64,000 nt of DNA from JAXMEB01 sp046348545. Lineage in GTDB: Bacteria > Pseudomonadota > Gammaproteobacteria > Berkiellales > Berkiellaceae. The notes under the pieces were generated by a model. The model was given only the letters and a program-made list of their open reading frames with translations. It searched no databases and was not told where the DNA came from. Of this stretch, positions 9,015 to 17,140 are shown piece after piece. The stretch is from positions 1 through 64,000 of the forward strand of contig JAXMEB010000006.1 of assembly GCA_046348545.1 (NCBI GenBank). Direction: 5' to 3'. Numbering within the stretch: position 1 is the stretch's first letter; each line of letters opens with the position of its first letter. Both the position numbers and the translations under genes were made by a program.

Positions 9015-10239
9015 GTGCCTCAAACTCCGTCTCAAGGGGTATTTTACCCGCCAAAAATGCAATTAATATATCTCTGACAACTGGGTTATCAAGTGGATTT
9101 TCAATATCTAATAAATGGCTAATGACCGGGAAATATTCTGATATGTATCCGCTAAACTCTTTTAAAAGTTTATTACTCGATCGTTTTCCTTGTTTTGAAA
9201 ACCATTTCAAGATAGTTTCCTGCTTTCTTACTTTTTCAGCAAGCAGCGTCGTCTCATCTTGTTCAAGCTCTCTCACCGTCTTGTAGGCTTTACCCCTTGA
9301 TGGCGTCTTTAACTTTGCGGGCTTTTGATAGTCATTCGTGATGGCTGAGACTACAAATCCCGCCTTATTCCGAATCGCTTCCCCTCCCCTCGCCTCCAAG
9401 GCCTTCGTAATCTCGATTTTTTCTTGTACAGTTTTGACCCCAAATTTCTTCACGATGCGCTTGGCTTGCTGGGCTTCAACCCCAAACTCTTTAGATAGGG
9501 TATCTCCAATTGCCGCTTCTTGCGTATTCATTTTTTTAGAAATCAAGAACCGAATCGCCTCAATAATCTTCTCCCGTCGTGCCTTTCCTGGTTTAAGTAA
9601 ATGTGAGGACTTAATTTCGTATTCCAACTGCACAGGGCTATACTCATTCACCTCTGCCACAGCTTTATCAATCACCCTTCTCTTCAAATCCCTAAATATT
9701 GGATATTTGCCTTCTGGTACCCCCAGCAATGCCCTGAAAACGTTTAACTCAAACCAGGGGGTCTGAGGGATATCTTGGTATCGAATACAGTTCTCATAGA
9801 GCGCTAAACCATACGCGGATTGAAATCTAGACTGTATCGTCAAATCAATGCGTCCATACATCTCAGGCTCAAATAAAATCTTACGCATGCCAGGCGTGTA
9901 ACTATAAAAACAAGTCGATCCTTCAATGATCGCCTCACCTATCAGTCCTGCGGTACCCCACTGCTTTTGTCCCGTCTCAGGGTTAATGACATTCCATTGC
10001 ACATTGGTTTGCTGAAGGCTAACCAAACAATTCTTAATTTGTTTCGTGTCGTTACTTCTATACCCAATCATTTTTGAAAGTTCAGCTACTGAAATACAAT
10101 GCGTCTCTTTCTTTAATAAATCTTGATAGGCGTGTGCTAATAGTGCGTTGCACATCTTTCGTTGCAACAGCCCGCCCTCATGAACTGAATGAATGGCGCC
10201 GACGTGTTTTTTAAGTTCCTTTTGCTTTTTCTGGGTCAC
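8998..10239 (-). CDS. plasmid replication initiator, RepB/Rep_3 superfamily
   Basis: The protein resembles Rep_3-type initiators, which bind iterons through two winged-helix domains and open the origin. Characteristic stretches are GGLLQRKMCNALLAHAYQDL near the N-terminus, YGLALYENCIRYQDI in the first winged helix, and FRDLKRRVIDKAVAEVNEYS leading into the second. The start is GTG at 10239 with AAGGA five bases before it. The six iterons at 10255-10375 lie immediately upstream, so the protein probably represses its own promoter as well as initiating replication. The C-terminal ~150 residues are an extension with no recognised domain. Its presence marks a plasmid backbone beside chromosomal genes. 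Confidence 0.85.
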   Translation of the reverse strand: MTQKKQKELKKHVGAIHSVHEGGLLQRKMCNALLAHAYQDLLKKETHCISVAELSKMIGYRSNDTKQIKNCLVSLQQTNVQWNVINPETGQKQWGTAGLIGEAIIEGSTCFYSYTPGMRKILFEPEMYGRIDLTIQSRFQSAYGLALYENCIRYQDIPQTPWFELNVFRALLGVPEGKYPIFRDLKRRVIDKAVAEVNEYSPVQLEYEIKSSHLLKPGKARREKIIEAIRFLISKKMNTQEAAIGDTLSKEFGVEAQQAKRIVKKFGVKTVQEKIEITKALEARGGEAIRNKAGFVVSAITNDYQKPAKLKTPSRGKAYKTVRELEQDETTLLAEKVRKQETILKWFSKQGKRSSNKLLKEFSGYISEYFPVISHLLDIENPLDNPVVRDILIAFLAGKIPLETEFEAHGKPS

Positions 10240-10254
10240 ACGGAATCCTTTTTC

Positions 10255-10375
10255 CCCGTGAATGTCACATTTGTCCTGTAAGCGTCACATACGCATCCCG
10301 TATTTGTCATTTTTTTTCCTGTATGTGTCACATCAAACCCCGTAAACGTCACATCTATTCCTGTAAGTGTCACAT
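10255..10375. repeat. six iterons, 21-bp spacing: probable plasmid origin
   Basis: Six near-identical 16-mers of the form CCYGTAANYGTCACAT start at 10255, 10275, 10297, 10318, 10339 and 10360. The 20-22 base spacing places them on the same helix face. The third copy is the most diverged. They lie directly upstream of the rep start and beside an AT-rich stretch (10376-10542), the usual arrangement of a Rep_3 iteron origin. Confidence 0.88.
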
Positions 10376-10542
10376 CAACATCGATTTCTATTTTGAAATT
10401 CAAAGAATTATTTATCTCTAAACAATTAAACATGATCATAAACATTAAACATGTTTGATCTTCATTAATAATAGTTTAGATACTCGCAATTGGTCAAACT
10501 ATAATATATATTTACATGTATGGTATATGATAAGGAAGCGAC
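10376..10542 (+). promoter_or_regulatory. AT-rich origin flank and parA promoter region
   Basis: This interval between the iterons and parA is strongly AT-rich, with runs such as TATAATATATATTTAC (from ~10500). It contains a TATAAT box, so it can serve both as the DNA unwinding element of the origin and as the parA promoter. AAGGA lies seven bases before the parA ATG. No gene is convincing within it. Confidence 0.45.
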
Positions 10543-11436
10543 ATGATCCCGATATTAATTTTTTCAACACATAAGGGTGGCGAAGGTAAAACAACCTTCA
10601 CGATTAACTTTGCGGAATACTTTAGCAAGGTAAAGAAATTAAGAACACTAGCTATTGATTTTGATGAGCAAGCAAATCTATCAGGGCGCTTCTTAAAAAT
10701 GGTTTCAGACACTACTTATAAAGAAGGTAAGGCTCCCCCAATTCACCCAGATTTCAATTCAGAAGAGCATGAGTCATGGGATGGTAGAAGCTCTATTGCC
10801 GACATATTCTTCGGTCAAGATATTATCCCCTACCCCACGGCCATAGAAAAACTAGATATTATCCCATCTCACTCGGGCAAAATTAATGAAATTGAAACGA
10901 TTAAACGAGATGAGGTTCAGCGCAAGATATATTCTATGTTACGGAATTTCTTATATTCGCCTGAAGTTCAATCCTCATACGATGTCATTGTTATTGATAC
11001 GCCGCCATCCAAGGGTAATCTGACTCGCGCGGCAATGAAGGTTGCTACGCATTTGATGATCCCTGCAAGAATGGAAAAATTCTCTATGGAAGGTATTTAT
11101 GGGATGCTCCAGTTGTGGAAGGCCGAATCTTATGAGCGAGATCAAAGCAATCCCTTTGAGCTCATTGGCATCGTTGCTAATCAACTTCGCAATATCATCA
11201 TTCACAGACAATTTTATGAGTCTCTTAACAGTAGTCCGGTTGCTTCTAAATTTACGATTCCAATCAAAATTCATGAGCGTTCTGTATACGCAGAAGTCAT
11301 AGCAAATGAGAATAATCCCAAGAGCATTTTCGATTTGCCAGCATCCAACCAAGCAAGGCAAGAGTTTGAAGGATTATGCGAGTACGTATTCTTTAAAATG
11401 TTCAAAACTCAACACCACCAAGTAGAAACCGCCTAA
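10543..11436 (+). CDS. parA: ParA-family partition ATPase
   Basis: ParA ATPases form ATP-dependent dimers on nucleoid DNA and move ParB-bound plasmids. The deviant Walker A KGGEGKTT (residues 11-18, with both signature lysines) directly follows the N-terminal strand. The aspartate motif is TLAIDFDEQANLS, and Walker B-like DVIVIDTPPSKG follows. The N-terminus lacks a DNA-binding extension, so this is a small type Ib-like or chromosomal-style ParA. It is followed by a parB (90 bases later) and an overlapping small gene, making a three-gene partition operon that ends at the hairpin at 12866. Confidence 0.92.
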   Translation: MIPILIFSTHKGGEGKTTFTINFAEYFSKVKKLRTLAIDFDEQANLSGRFLKMVSDTTYKEGKAPPIHPDFNSEEHESWDGRSSIADIFFGQDIIPYPTAIEKLDIIPSHSGKINEIETIKRDEVQRKIYSMLRNFLYSPEVQSSYDVIVIDTPPSKGNLTRAAMKVATHLMIPARMEKFSMEGIYGMLQLWKAESYERDQSNPFELIGIVANQLRNIIIHRQFYESLNSSPVASKFTIPIKIHERSVYAEVIANENNPKSIFDLPASNQARQEFEGLCEYVFFKMFKTQHHQVETA

Positions 11437-11525
11437 TTCTACTCGGTAGAATTTTCGGAAGATCATTGATTTTATTGATAAAAATCGGGTTAATTCAAAA
11501 TTAATTAGGCACATTAGGAGAGGAT

Positions 11526-12506
11526 ATGGGGATCAAAAAATTCTCGACATCACCCACCATCTTGGAGGGCATTGAGCACACGATTAGAGCCGCTCAAGAT
11601 TATTCTGGTGAATTAAGACATGAGGTCGTTCGGATCGATAAACTAGAACTTGACCATGAAAACCCACGCGATTTGAAGTTAAGCTTGGCTGACATTAAGA
11701 ATGGAATCAAAGAAGAAGATCCAGACTATGTGCGCAAGAAGAAAGAGATTGAGGACTTATCGAGTCTTTCGAAATCAATCAGTTCTGATGGTTTAATTAA
11801 TCCGATTATGGTTTATCAGCACGGGGATAAATTCAAGGTGCTTGCTGGGGAGCGTAGAACGCTTGCATCAGCGCTAGCCGGCAAGGACATGATTTATGCG
11901 CGTATCATGGACCGCAAACCTGACCTGACCAAAATCGCCATTCTCCAATGGGCTGAGAATGTTGAAAGAAAGGATTTATCTCTCATGGAGCGAAGGGATA
12001 ATCTTCTCAAGCTAAATGCTGCCTTGGCTAAAGAGCGCGGGAGTGTTTTTGAACCTAAAACGATTATGGAGTTATTAGGGTGCTCCAAAGCTATCGCATA
12101 TCGCTACTATGCTTTGATGCAAGCCGATGAAGAGCTCGTCGAAGAAATCAAAGCGGGCGTTATACAAAATTTAAGAGATTTAGAGCGCCTAACGGCTGAG
12201 AAAGATTTAAAGCAACGAAAGGATTTATTAGAGGCTCTCAAAAATGGATTTAAAGTATCGACATTGTTTAAACCTGCCGCTGACGAGAAAAAGTCGGTTT
12301 CAATTAAGCCTGGCCGCCAACCCAAAAAAGTTCATTTTGGAAGCACGATCAATGTAAAGTTGGCACAGGAAATTCTCACGATTCTATTATCAGATGCTCG
12401 GTTTAAAGATCTTAAAAAGGAAATATCCCATTCGGATGGATCGGTGGAGTTCTTGAACAAGGCATTTGAGAAAATTATAAAAAAACTAGAAGGGCAGGTA
12501 CGTTAG
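11526..12506 (+). CDS. parB: second ParB-family partition protein
   Basis: This 326-residue protein has the ParB N-domain signature: LSKSISSDGLINPIMVYQ, then KVLAGERRTLASALAG, then AILQWAENVERKDLSLMERRDNL. A helix-turn-helix follows (ELLGCSKAIAYRYYAL). It differs strongly from the ParB at 8091, so the two are not recent duplicates. It has a strong AGGAGAGG site before the ATG, and it pairs naturally with the ParA 90 bases upstream. The C-terminal third is lysine-rich and probably the dimerisation region. Confidence 0.88.
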   Translation: MGIKKFSTSPTILEGIEHTIRAAQDYSGELRHEVVRIDKLELDHENPRDLKLSLADIKNGIKEEDPDYVRKKKEIEDLSSLSKSISSDGLINPIMVYQHGDKFKVLAGERRTLASALAGKDMIYARIMDRKPDLTKIAILQWAENVERKDLSLMERRDNLLKLNAALAKERGSVFEPKTIMELLGCSKAIAYRYYALMQADEELVEEIKAGVIQNLRDLERLTAEKDLKQRKDLLEALKNGFKVSTLFKPAADEKKSVSIKPGRQPKKVHFGSTINVKLAQEILTILLSDARFKDLKKEISHSDGSVEFLNKAFEKIIKKLEGQVR

Positions 12507-12507
12507 G

Positions 12508-12846
12508 ATGTCTGAACGTGTACAAGTTTCCTTTAAGCTTTCGAAGGCGATGCAAATCGATTTTAGAAAACGCATGATAGATGATGGCTATGGGCTGCGT
12601 GGAAAAAGCCGGTGGGTATCCGAAGCTGTGGAGAGATTGCTGGAGGTCGAAAACTATCCCGAATATGTTCATTTGTCCGAGGAGATGACGAATCTAAAGC
12701 AGATGGAGACCATTTTCTTGGACAGGACCCTAATTGAAAGGTTAGAGGATGCCATTTTAGCTGTTCGCACTAAATTTCCTTTGGTAGAGGGGGTTCGAAG
12801 TTGTATCCTCAGAACTAGTATTATGCAACGGCTGCTCAGAGGCTGA
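12508..12846 (+). CDS. small ribbon-helix-helix-like accessory partition protein
   Basis: The start codon lies one base past the parB stop, so it is coupled to the par operon. The first 45 residues (MSERVQVSFKLSKAMQ... KSRWVSEAVERLL) have the short strand plus two helices typical of ribbon-helix-helix DNA-binding proteins. The second half repeats a similar pattern with less certainty. A role as operon repressor or accessory centromere binder fits its position. The family is not recognised by name. Confidence 0.55.
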   Translation: MSERVQVSFKLSKAMQIDFRKRMIDDGYGLRGKSRWVSEAVERLLEVENYPEYVHLSEEMTNLKQMETIFLDRTLIERLEDAILAVRTKFPLVEGVRSCILRTSIMQRLLRG

Positions 12847-12865
12847 AAAATAGTTAATGGAATCA

Positions 12866-12893
12866 AAAGGGTGCGAAAGAGCACCCTTTTTTA
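12866..12893 (+). terminator. rho-independent terminator of the parAB operon
   Basis: AAAGGGTGC pairs with GCACCCTTT across a GAAAGA loop and runs into six T. It lies 20 bases after the last par-operon gene. Confidence 0.85.
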
Positions 12894-12898
12894 TGTAT

Positions 12899-12958
12899 CC
12901 CGTAAATGTCACATTTTAAACAGAAGTTAATTAGTGCTGCTCTCCCGTAAATGTCACA
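12899..12958. repeat. two outlying iteron copies
   Basis: CCCGTAAATGTCACAT (12899-12914) and CCCGTAAATGTCACA (12944-12958) match the consensus of the array at 10255-10375 but lie 2.5 kb away, just past the par operon terminator. They could be extra Rep-binding sites for copy control by handcuffing, or the edge of a duplicated origin. The rest of 12959-13064 is AT-rich and empty. Confidence 0.75.
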
Positions 12959-13064
12959 ATCATTGTAAATAATGAAGAAAGGGTTTCCAATCAGAATTAA
13001 GTTTGTTGGCTTAAATGTATGAATTATAGAACTATGAAATTCTAATTTCCTTTTGAGTATCAAG

Positions 13065-13439
13065 ATGATAAATAGCAAAAGATGCTTTTTGCTGCTTGTG
13101 TTGACCTGTCTTTTTTCATCATGTGGAGCAACAGAAGCAGCAAGAAAAGGCTCTGAAACAATCAGATTCTCTGGTTATCTCAGGACAGATTCATCAGATT
13201 TAGAGATGTCCAAGGGACATACGGGTTTTCAAGGAATGGCGTCAGCAAAGGAACCTGAAATCCCGCTTGATGAAATTGCAGAAAAAGCAAAAAGGGTAAG
13301 GGCTAATCTATGTGGAGTTGTAAGAGAAGGCACGATTGAGTTTTGGTTAGGTGCAACGATGGGGGGAGGGATCGGAATTGTGCAGGGTTCTAGCGAAACT
13401 GGGATCAAAATCACATTTAACTGTACCAACGGTAATTAG
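13065..13439 (+). CDS. small probable lipoprotein
   Basis: From the ATG at 13065 the product begins MINSKRCFLLLVLTCLFSSCG: a short basic start, a hydrophobic core, then a Cys suitable for lipidation. The lipobox is imperfect, with Phe at -3. The mature protein is ~105 residues with a central GATMGGGIGIVQG stretch, and I do not recognise a family. An upstream in-frame TTG would add four residues but has no better ribosome site. It lies inside the plasmid-derived segment, between the outlying iterons and higBA. Confidence 0.5.
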   Translation: MINSKRCFLLLVLTCLFSSCGATEAARKGSETIRFSGYLRTDSSDLEMSKGHTGFQGMASAKEPEIPLDEIAEKAKRVRANLCGVVREGTIEFWLGATMGGGIGIVQGSSETGIKITFNCTNGN

Positions 13440-13464
13440 CCTCAAGAGCCAGGTCTCTGAAACT

Positions 13465-13716
13465 ATGATCAAAATGAACAAGAAAGTAATATTTGGGGTA
13501 GAGCTAAAAAGGCGTGTTAAAGCGAAACAGAGTTTAGAGAAAATCGGGCATTGGGCCTATTCTTGTTATCTTGCTCATGATGATCCGGTTTTTTCAAAAT
13601 GCCTTTTGGATCTGGCCACGATGGAAGCAGGATCTGAATTTGAATTAACTTATGAGGAATTAAATGAAATTGCTGATTCATTGATTATTGACACTGGGGT
13701 ACGGGAAGAGCGATAG
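13465..13716 (+). CDS. hypothetical protein (83 aa)
   Basis: An ATG at 13465 begins MIKMNKKVIFGVELKRRVK and runs to a TAG at 13714-13716. The open frame extends farther upstream, but that part overlaps the lipoprotein gene, so the internal ATG is preferred. The product is small, mixed alpha/beta by appearance, with no membrane segment, and ends in an acidic helix (TYEELNEIADSLI). No family is recognised. It is separated from higB by ~150 bases that contain the palindrome. Confidence 0.5.
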   Translation: MIKMNKKVIFGVELKRRVKAKQSLEKIGHWAYSCYLAHDDPVFSKCLLDLATMEAGSEFELTYEELNEIADSLIIDTGVREER

Positions 13717-13816
13717 GGAGCTATTGTATCGGAAGCCCAATCGAAATGGGGCTATACACACATCTTAACATCAGCCACTATGTCAACAATTTATATTGTC
13801 AAATCAATAGATTAAA

Positions 13817-13842
13817 TGTAAACTGTAAATATACAGTTTACA
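13817..13842 (+). promoter_or_regulatory. perfect 11-bp inverted repeat, probable HigA operator
   Basis: TGTAAACTGTA (13817-13827) and TACAGTTTACA (13832-13842) are perfect inverted repeats with a four-base spacer, 25 bases before the higB start. Type II antitoxins repress their own operon through such palindromes, so this is the likely HigA/HigBA site. Confidence 0.75.
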
Positions 13843-13866
13843 TACCTAGGTAGATCATCTATAATC

Positions 13867-14145
13867 ATGATTAAAAGCTGGAAGCATAGAGGATTGGAAA
13901 GGTTTTTTAAGAACGGGGATGCCTCCAAAATACAAGCAGCGCATATAAAAAGATTAAGAAATCAGTTGGCGGCCTTAAATGCCGCTGTTAAGCCTGAAGA
14001 TATGAATTTGCCAGGTTGGGACTTTCATAAGCTAACAGGCCGCGAAAGAGGGAGTTTTGCGGTTAAGGTAAATGGGAATTGGCGCTTAACATTTTATTTC
14101 GAGGGCCAAGATGCTATTTTGGTCGACTACTTAGATTATCATTAA
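13867..14145 (+). CDS. higB: HigB-type toxin (RelE superfamily)
   Basis: HigB toxins are ribosome-dependent mRNA interferases. The 92-residue product starts MIKSWKHRGLERFFKNGD and contains PEDMNLPGWDFHKLTG followed by WRLTFYFEGQDAILVDYLDYH, the conserved C-terminal strand pattern of HigB. It precedes the antitoxin gene by 8 bases, the toxin-first order typical of hig loci. In a plasmid backbone it would act as an addiction module. Confidence 0.92.
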   Translation: MIKSWKHRGLERFFKNGDASKIQAAHIKRLRNQLAALNAAVKPEDMNLPGWDFHKLTGRERGSFAVKVNGNWRLTFYFEGQDAILVDYLDYH

Positions 14146-14153
14146 GGTGACAT

Positions 14154-14465
14154 ATGAGAATGTATAATCCTCCTCATCCAGGGGAAGTTTTAAAAGATAC
14201 CTTGATAGATGGTTGCGGATTAACTGTTACTGGGGCTGCTGATATCCTTGATGTATCGCGAGTCTCGCTTTCCAAGATTCTTAATGGCAAAAGCGGTGTA
14301 AGTCCTGAGATGGCTGTTAGGATTTCAATTGCTTTAAACACATCAAGTGAAATGTGGCTTAATCTGCAAGCTGCATACGATCTTTGGGAGGCTGAGAAAA
14401 AAAGGAAAAAATTGACAGCTAAGGTGAGGGCAGCTATACCGCTTGAACAGCGCAAAGCTGGCTAA
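14154..14465 (+). CDS. higA: HigA-type antitoxin (HTH Xre family)
   Basis: The product begins MRMYNPPHPGEVLKDTLIDG, the hallmark start of HigA. A helix-turn-helix GAADILDVSRVSLSKILNGK follows, then MWLNLQAAYDLWEAEKK. It binds and inactivates HigB and represses the operon through the palindrome at 13817. It lies in one transcription unit with higB. Confidence 0.93.
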   Translation: MRMYNPPHPGEVLKDTLIDGCGLTVTGAADILDVSRVSLSKILNGKSGVSPEMAVRISIALNTSSEMWLNLQAAYDLWEAEKKRKKLTAKVRAAIPLEQRKAG

Positions 14466-14494
14466 TCTGATAGATGCGTTAGAATTTTGAATCA

Positions 14495-16330
14495 TTAAAA
14501 ATCAAATAATCTAAAGTCATCGGGAATCTTGGTTTCTGGAATCTTTTTCATAGGCGATTCGATGCTAGAAACAGTTGAAACTGAATCCAACCTAAATGAA
14601 TTATGGATATTCTCCCTCGCAATGAAAGCAGGCTCCTTTTGGGCAGCTTGCCTCCATTTCAAATTTAACTTTGTAACCGGATAATTCCCTGAGAGTTTAA
14701 AAAAGCATTCCAAGTTAGGCAGAGTTAAAAACTCTGCATCCATAACAATTGGGGAAAAGCTTTTATGAGATTGGATGTTTACGCCATCGCGCGTTTCATG
14801 TGCGCCATAAGAAAGCCCCTCATTGGTTTCAATAATTTCTTGGCTTCCGAGAGAGCGGGACATCCACTGTGCAGCCTCTGATGTTGCGGCGCGAAATAGT
14901 AACTTAGTATTGAGTAGAGCGCAAATTGTTTGAGCATCTTTGTCGCCATATTTTTTTGCCAATTGGTTGATATCCTGGAAGCCGAGCATAAAACATGCGC
15001 CATATTTCCGACCCCTGGCCAAGCCATCTTTGAGGTAGGGGAGGGGCTGCAAAGAATCTAGCTCATCAAGCACAAACCACGTTTTAGATTGCCCCGGGGT
15101 GAGGGCGAGGGTGGCACCAATTGCGGTGTCGAGCCAAAAAGATATCAGTGGGTTAAGGCTCTCTCTAATTTTTTCGTTTGAGGAAATAAAAATCCAACTA
15201 TCAGATTCGCTTTTCTCGATCCATTTTTTTATAGAGAACGGAGTAGGGGAGGGGGCATCGCTAAGATATAGAAGTGTTTTGGCATAATTGGCGAGAGTGG
15301 CCTTGATAGACTGAACCATCTTGCCAGCTTCGCCGGAGGTTAATGATTCTGCAACCGTATTTTCAGTGAGTGACTTTAGGGTTTCATCAGACAGGGAAAC
15401 TAAATTTTTAAGTAATTGCATGTGAGAAGAGGCTGTTTGATGCCGCATTTCAGAAGCGATGGTTGCAAAAACAAGTCGAGCAGCTTGAATGAAGAAGTTA
15501 TCGTTGGTGTATGCGGGCATTGGTATGAGAGACGCCGCGGCGGATTCAAACTCGTAAATCTCGTTACACTCCTGCCACAATGACCAATAGGGTGAACGCG
15601 CATCGAGCGGATTGAGCAGGATGTCCTTGTCGGGCCTATAAAACTTGGGCACAAAACTACCCTCAACGTCATACACAACGGCACGCTGACCCTTGGAGCG
15701 AATTTGAGAGAGCATTTCAGTGATGGCAATTGATTTGCCCGTGCCTGTGGTCCCGCAGATGAGGAAATGTTGATTTAAGGTTTCATTGGGAATGGGGACA
15801 TCTGCAAGATTAAAATCTGCAATGACCTTCTCTTGTTTGAGCCGCTTAACCAAAATAGATTTTTCTACTCGTGTGGAGCCTCGTAGTTGCTTTTGTTTGC
15901 TGTTTTTCTTGCCCTTATTAAAAAGGAAAACTATCACCAGACCGCTCAAAGAAAGCGTGAGTAGGGATGACTGAGTGAAGGATTGAATCGCATTGATTTT
16001 GAGTTGTCCCACAGTTGCCTTTATAAGCGGGCCCCTGATTAAACCTTTTGGTGAAACTAAGTACGTCCGCCCATCCTTGGCTGCAAATTTGATAGAGTGC
16101 TGTTCGTGAGAGATAAATTCGTAGCTTTTAGCTTCTATGGCCTTAGCAAGCACATATCGTGAATAGGATTCTGTTGTCTGCCAGGTTAAACATACTCCAA
16201 GCAGCACCCAGAAAATCAAAGCAAGTTTGATGATTTTGAAAAAAACTTGGGCAAACATTCGGATATCGTGAAGGGTGGTTTGCCCGCCACGGGTGAAGAG
16301 ACGGAAGGTAGACTTAGGCTGCGGTTCCAC
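14495..16330 (-). CDS. traD: type IV coupling protein, TraD/VirD4 type
   Basis: Coupling proteins are inner-membrane hexameric ATPases that hand the relaxase-DNA complex to the secretion channel. Two membrane segments are visible (~30-50 and ~120-140). Walker A GTTGTGKS is at 193-200 and Walker B WFVLDELDSL near residue 420. The layout RLFTRGGQTTLHDIRMFAQ at the N-terminus is that of F-type TraD. The 611 residues make it shorter than F TraD (717), as in the chromosomal conjugative elements of intracellular bacteria. It overlaps the next upstream gene by 17 bases, and no channel (Mpf) genes are in the window, so transfer would need a channel in trans. Confidence 0.9.
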   Translation of the reverse strand: MEPQPKSTFRLFTRGGQTTLHDIRMFAQVFFKIIKLALIFWVLLGVCLTWQTTESYSRYVLAKAIEAKSYEFISHEQHSIKFAAKDGRTYLVSPKGLIRGPLIKATVGQLKINAIQSFTQSSLLTLSLSGLVIVFLFNKGKKNSKQKQLRGSTRVEKSILVKRLKQEKVIADFNLADVPIPNETLNQHFLICGTTGTGKSIAITEMLSQIRSKGQRAVVYDVEGSFVPKFYRPDKDILLNPLDARSPYWSLWQECNEIYEFESAAASLIPMPAYTNDNFFIQAARLVFATIASEMRHQTASSHMQLLKNLVSLSDETLKSLTENTVAESLTSGEAGKMVQSIKATLANYAKTLLYLSDAPSPTPFSIKKWIEKSESDSWIFISSNEKIRESLNPLISFWLDTAIGATLALTPGQSKTWFVLDELDSLQPLPYLKDGLARGRKYGACFMLGFQDINQLAKKYGDKDAQTICALLNTKLLFRAATSEAAQWMSRSLGSQEIIETNEGLSYGAHETRDGVNIQSHKSFSPIVMDAEFLTLPNLECFFKLSGNYPVTKLNLKWRQAAQKEPAFIARENIHNSFRLDSVSTVSSIESPMKKIPETKIPDDFRLFDF

Positions 16331-16682
16331 TTGAGGTTTTTTGCTTATCGTTTTGATGAATAATGAGGTTATAGATAATCTCTTTTGCTTCGCTAGAGGA
16401 TGCGTCTAGCGCTTCTTGAGTGATGAGGTTTGATTTTCGCAAAACCAATAAAGCTTCTAGAGCGGCTTGCGCTGCCAGTTTTTGGAGGGCTTCCTTTTCA
16501 GTATTGGCTTTTTCAATGAAATTTCTGACGGTGATAGATTCTGCGGTTGATTTTCCAAGCTCACAAAGTTCTAGAACGGCTTTATGGAGTTCAATATCCA
16601 AGATGCCGGCTAATTGATTCAAGTAGCACCACATTTCATAGGGAACAGGGACGTCAATTGAATTTAATTTTTCTGTGGGCAT
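16314..16682 (-). CDS. small mobilisation-region protein
   Basis: ATG at 16682 has AAGGA eleven bases upstream, and a longer GTG start at 16709 would overlap the preceding gene. The 122-residue product (MPTEKLNSIDVPVPYEMW...) is largely helical, with an Ala/Leu-rich centre (EKEALQKLAAQAALEALLVL). I do not recognise the family. Its position between the coupling protein and the MobC-like gene, overlapping traD, implies a role in DNA processing or coupling for transfer. Confidence 0.55.
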   Translation of the reverse strand: MPTEKLNSIDVPVPYEMWCYLNQLAGILDIELHKAVLELCELGKSTAESITVRNFIEKANTEKEALQKLAAQAALEALLVLRKSNLITQEALDASSSEAKEIIYNLIIHQNDKQKTSSGTAA

Positions 16683-16689
16683 GATGAAT

Positions 16690-16950
16690 CTATTCCTTGA
16701 TTGTCTCACGTGGGGCTAAATCAAACAGGGCTCTATCGTTTGCACGAAATAGAAATTGGTCCAGTTCGGATTTAAGTTGTGGCATTCCATCCTCCTTGGA
16801 TATTTTTTCTAAGTAATAAGCACCTACTAAAATTTTTCGACGGGTATCATCCTTCTTTTGCTGAGCCAATATTTTTGAATGTTGTTGTTTTATTTTATTT
16901 TCCAATATCTCTTTTTTGGCTTTAAGCTGCGCAAGAAATTCAAGCGACAT
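16690..16950 (-). CDS. MobC/TraC-like accessory relaxosome protein
   Basis: The 86-residue basic protein begins with a coiled-coil helix (EFLAQLKAKKEILENKIKQQ) and carries DDTRRKILVGAYYLEK. This resembles the TRRKxxxG box of small MobC/TraC-like proteins that help the relaxase recognise oriT in Q-type and Ti-type systems. It lies immediately beside the oriT, reading away from it, and is followed within 8 bases by the next mobilisation gene. Confidence 0.6.
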   Translation of the reverse strand: MSLEFLAQLKAKKEILENKIKQQHSKILAQQKKDDTRRKILVGAYYLEKISKEDGMPQLKSELDQFLFRANDRALFDLAPRETIKE

Positions 16951-17070
16951 ATGATTCGTCTTATGTTAGATGTTATTTTATTGGATTTTACCTGAAGGTA
17001 AACTTGATTGTCGTGTACGAATAATGCCAGCTTTTTTAGCGAAATATGATTGGAAGTCTTGAATCACGTG

Positions 17071-17113
17071 ACCGTAAGGGCGCACACTATACGTCGCACC
17101 GATGGTGCGACGT
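17071..17113 (+). other. oriT: origin of transfer (oriT), Q-type
   Basis: GTAAGGGCGCAC (17074-17085) resembles the nic region of RSF1010/Ti-type origins (TAAGxGCGC). Six bases later comes a perfect 10-bp hairpin ACGTCGCACC/GGTGCGACGT with a three-base loop (17091-17113). It sits between divergent mobilisation genes and the relaxase, the usual place. The nick is predicted within or just after the GCGC tract. Confidence 0.78.
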
Positions 17114-17140
17114 GGCTTTTAGTAAGAAAGGATTGTAGCG

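Noticed and set aside
10236..10445. A 69-codon minus-strand frame with repeated T-x-TG-x-DVT motifs
   Set aside because: The repeats are the translation of the iterons; there is no independent sign of a gene.
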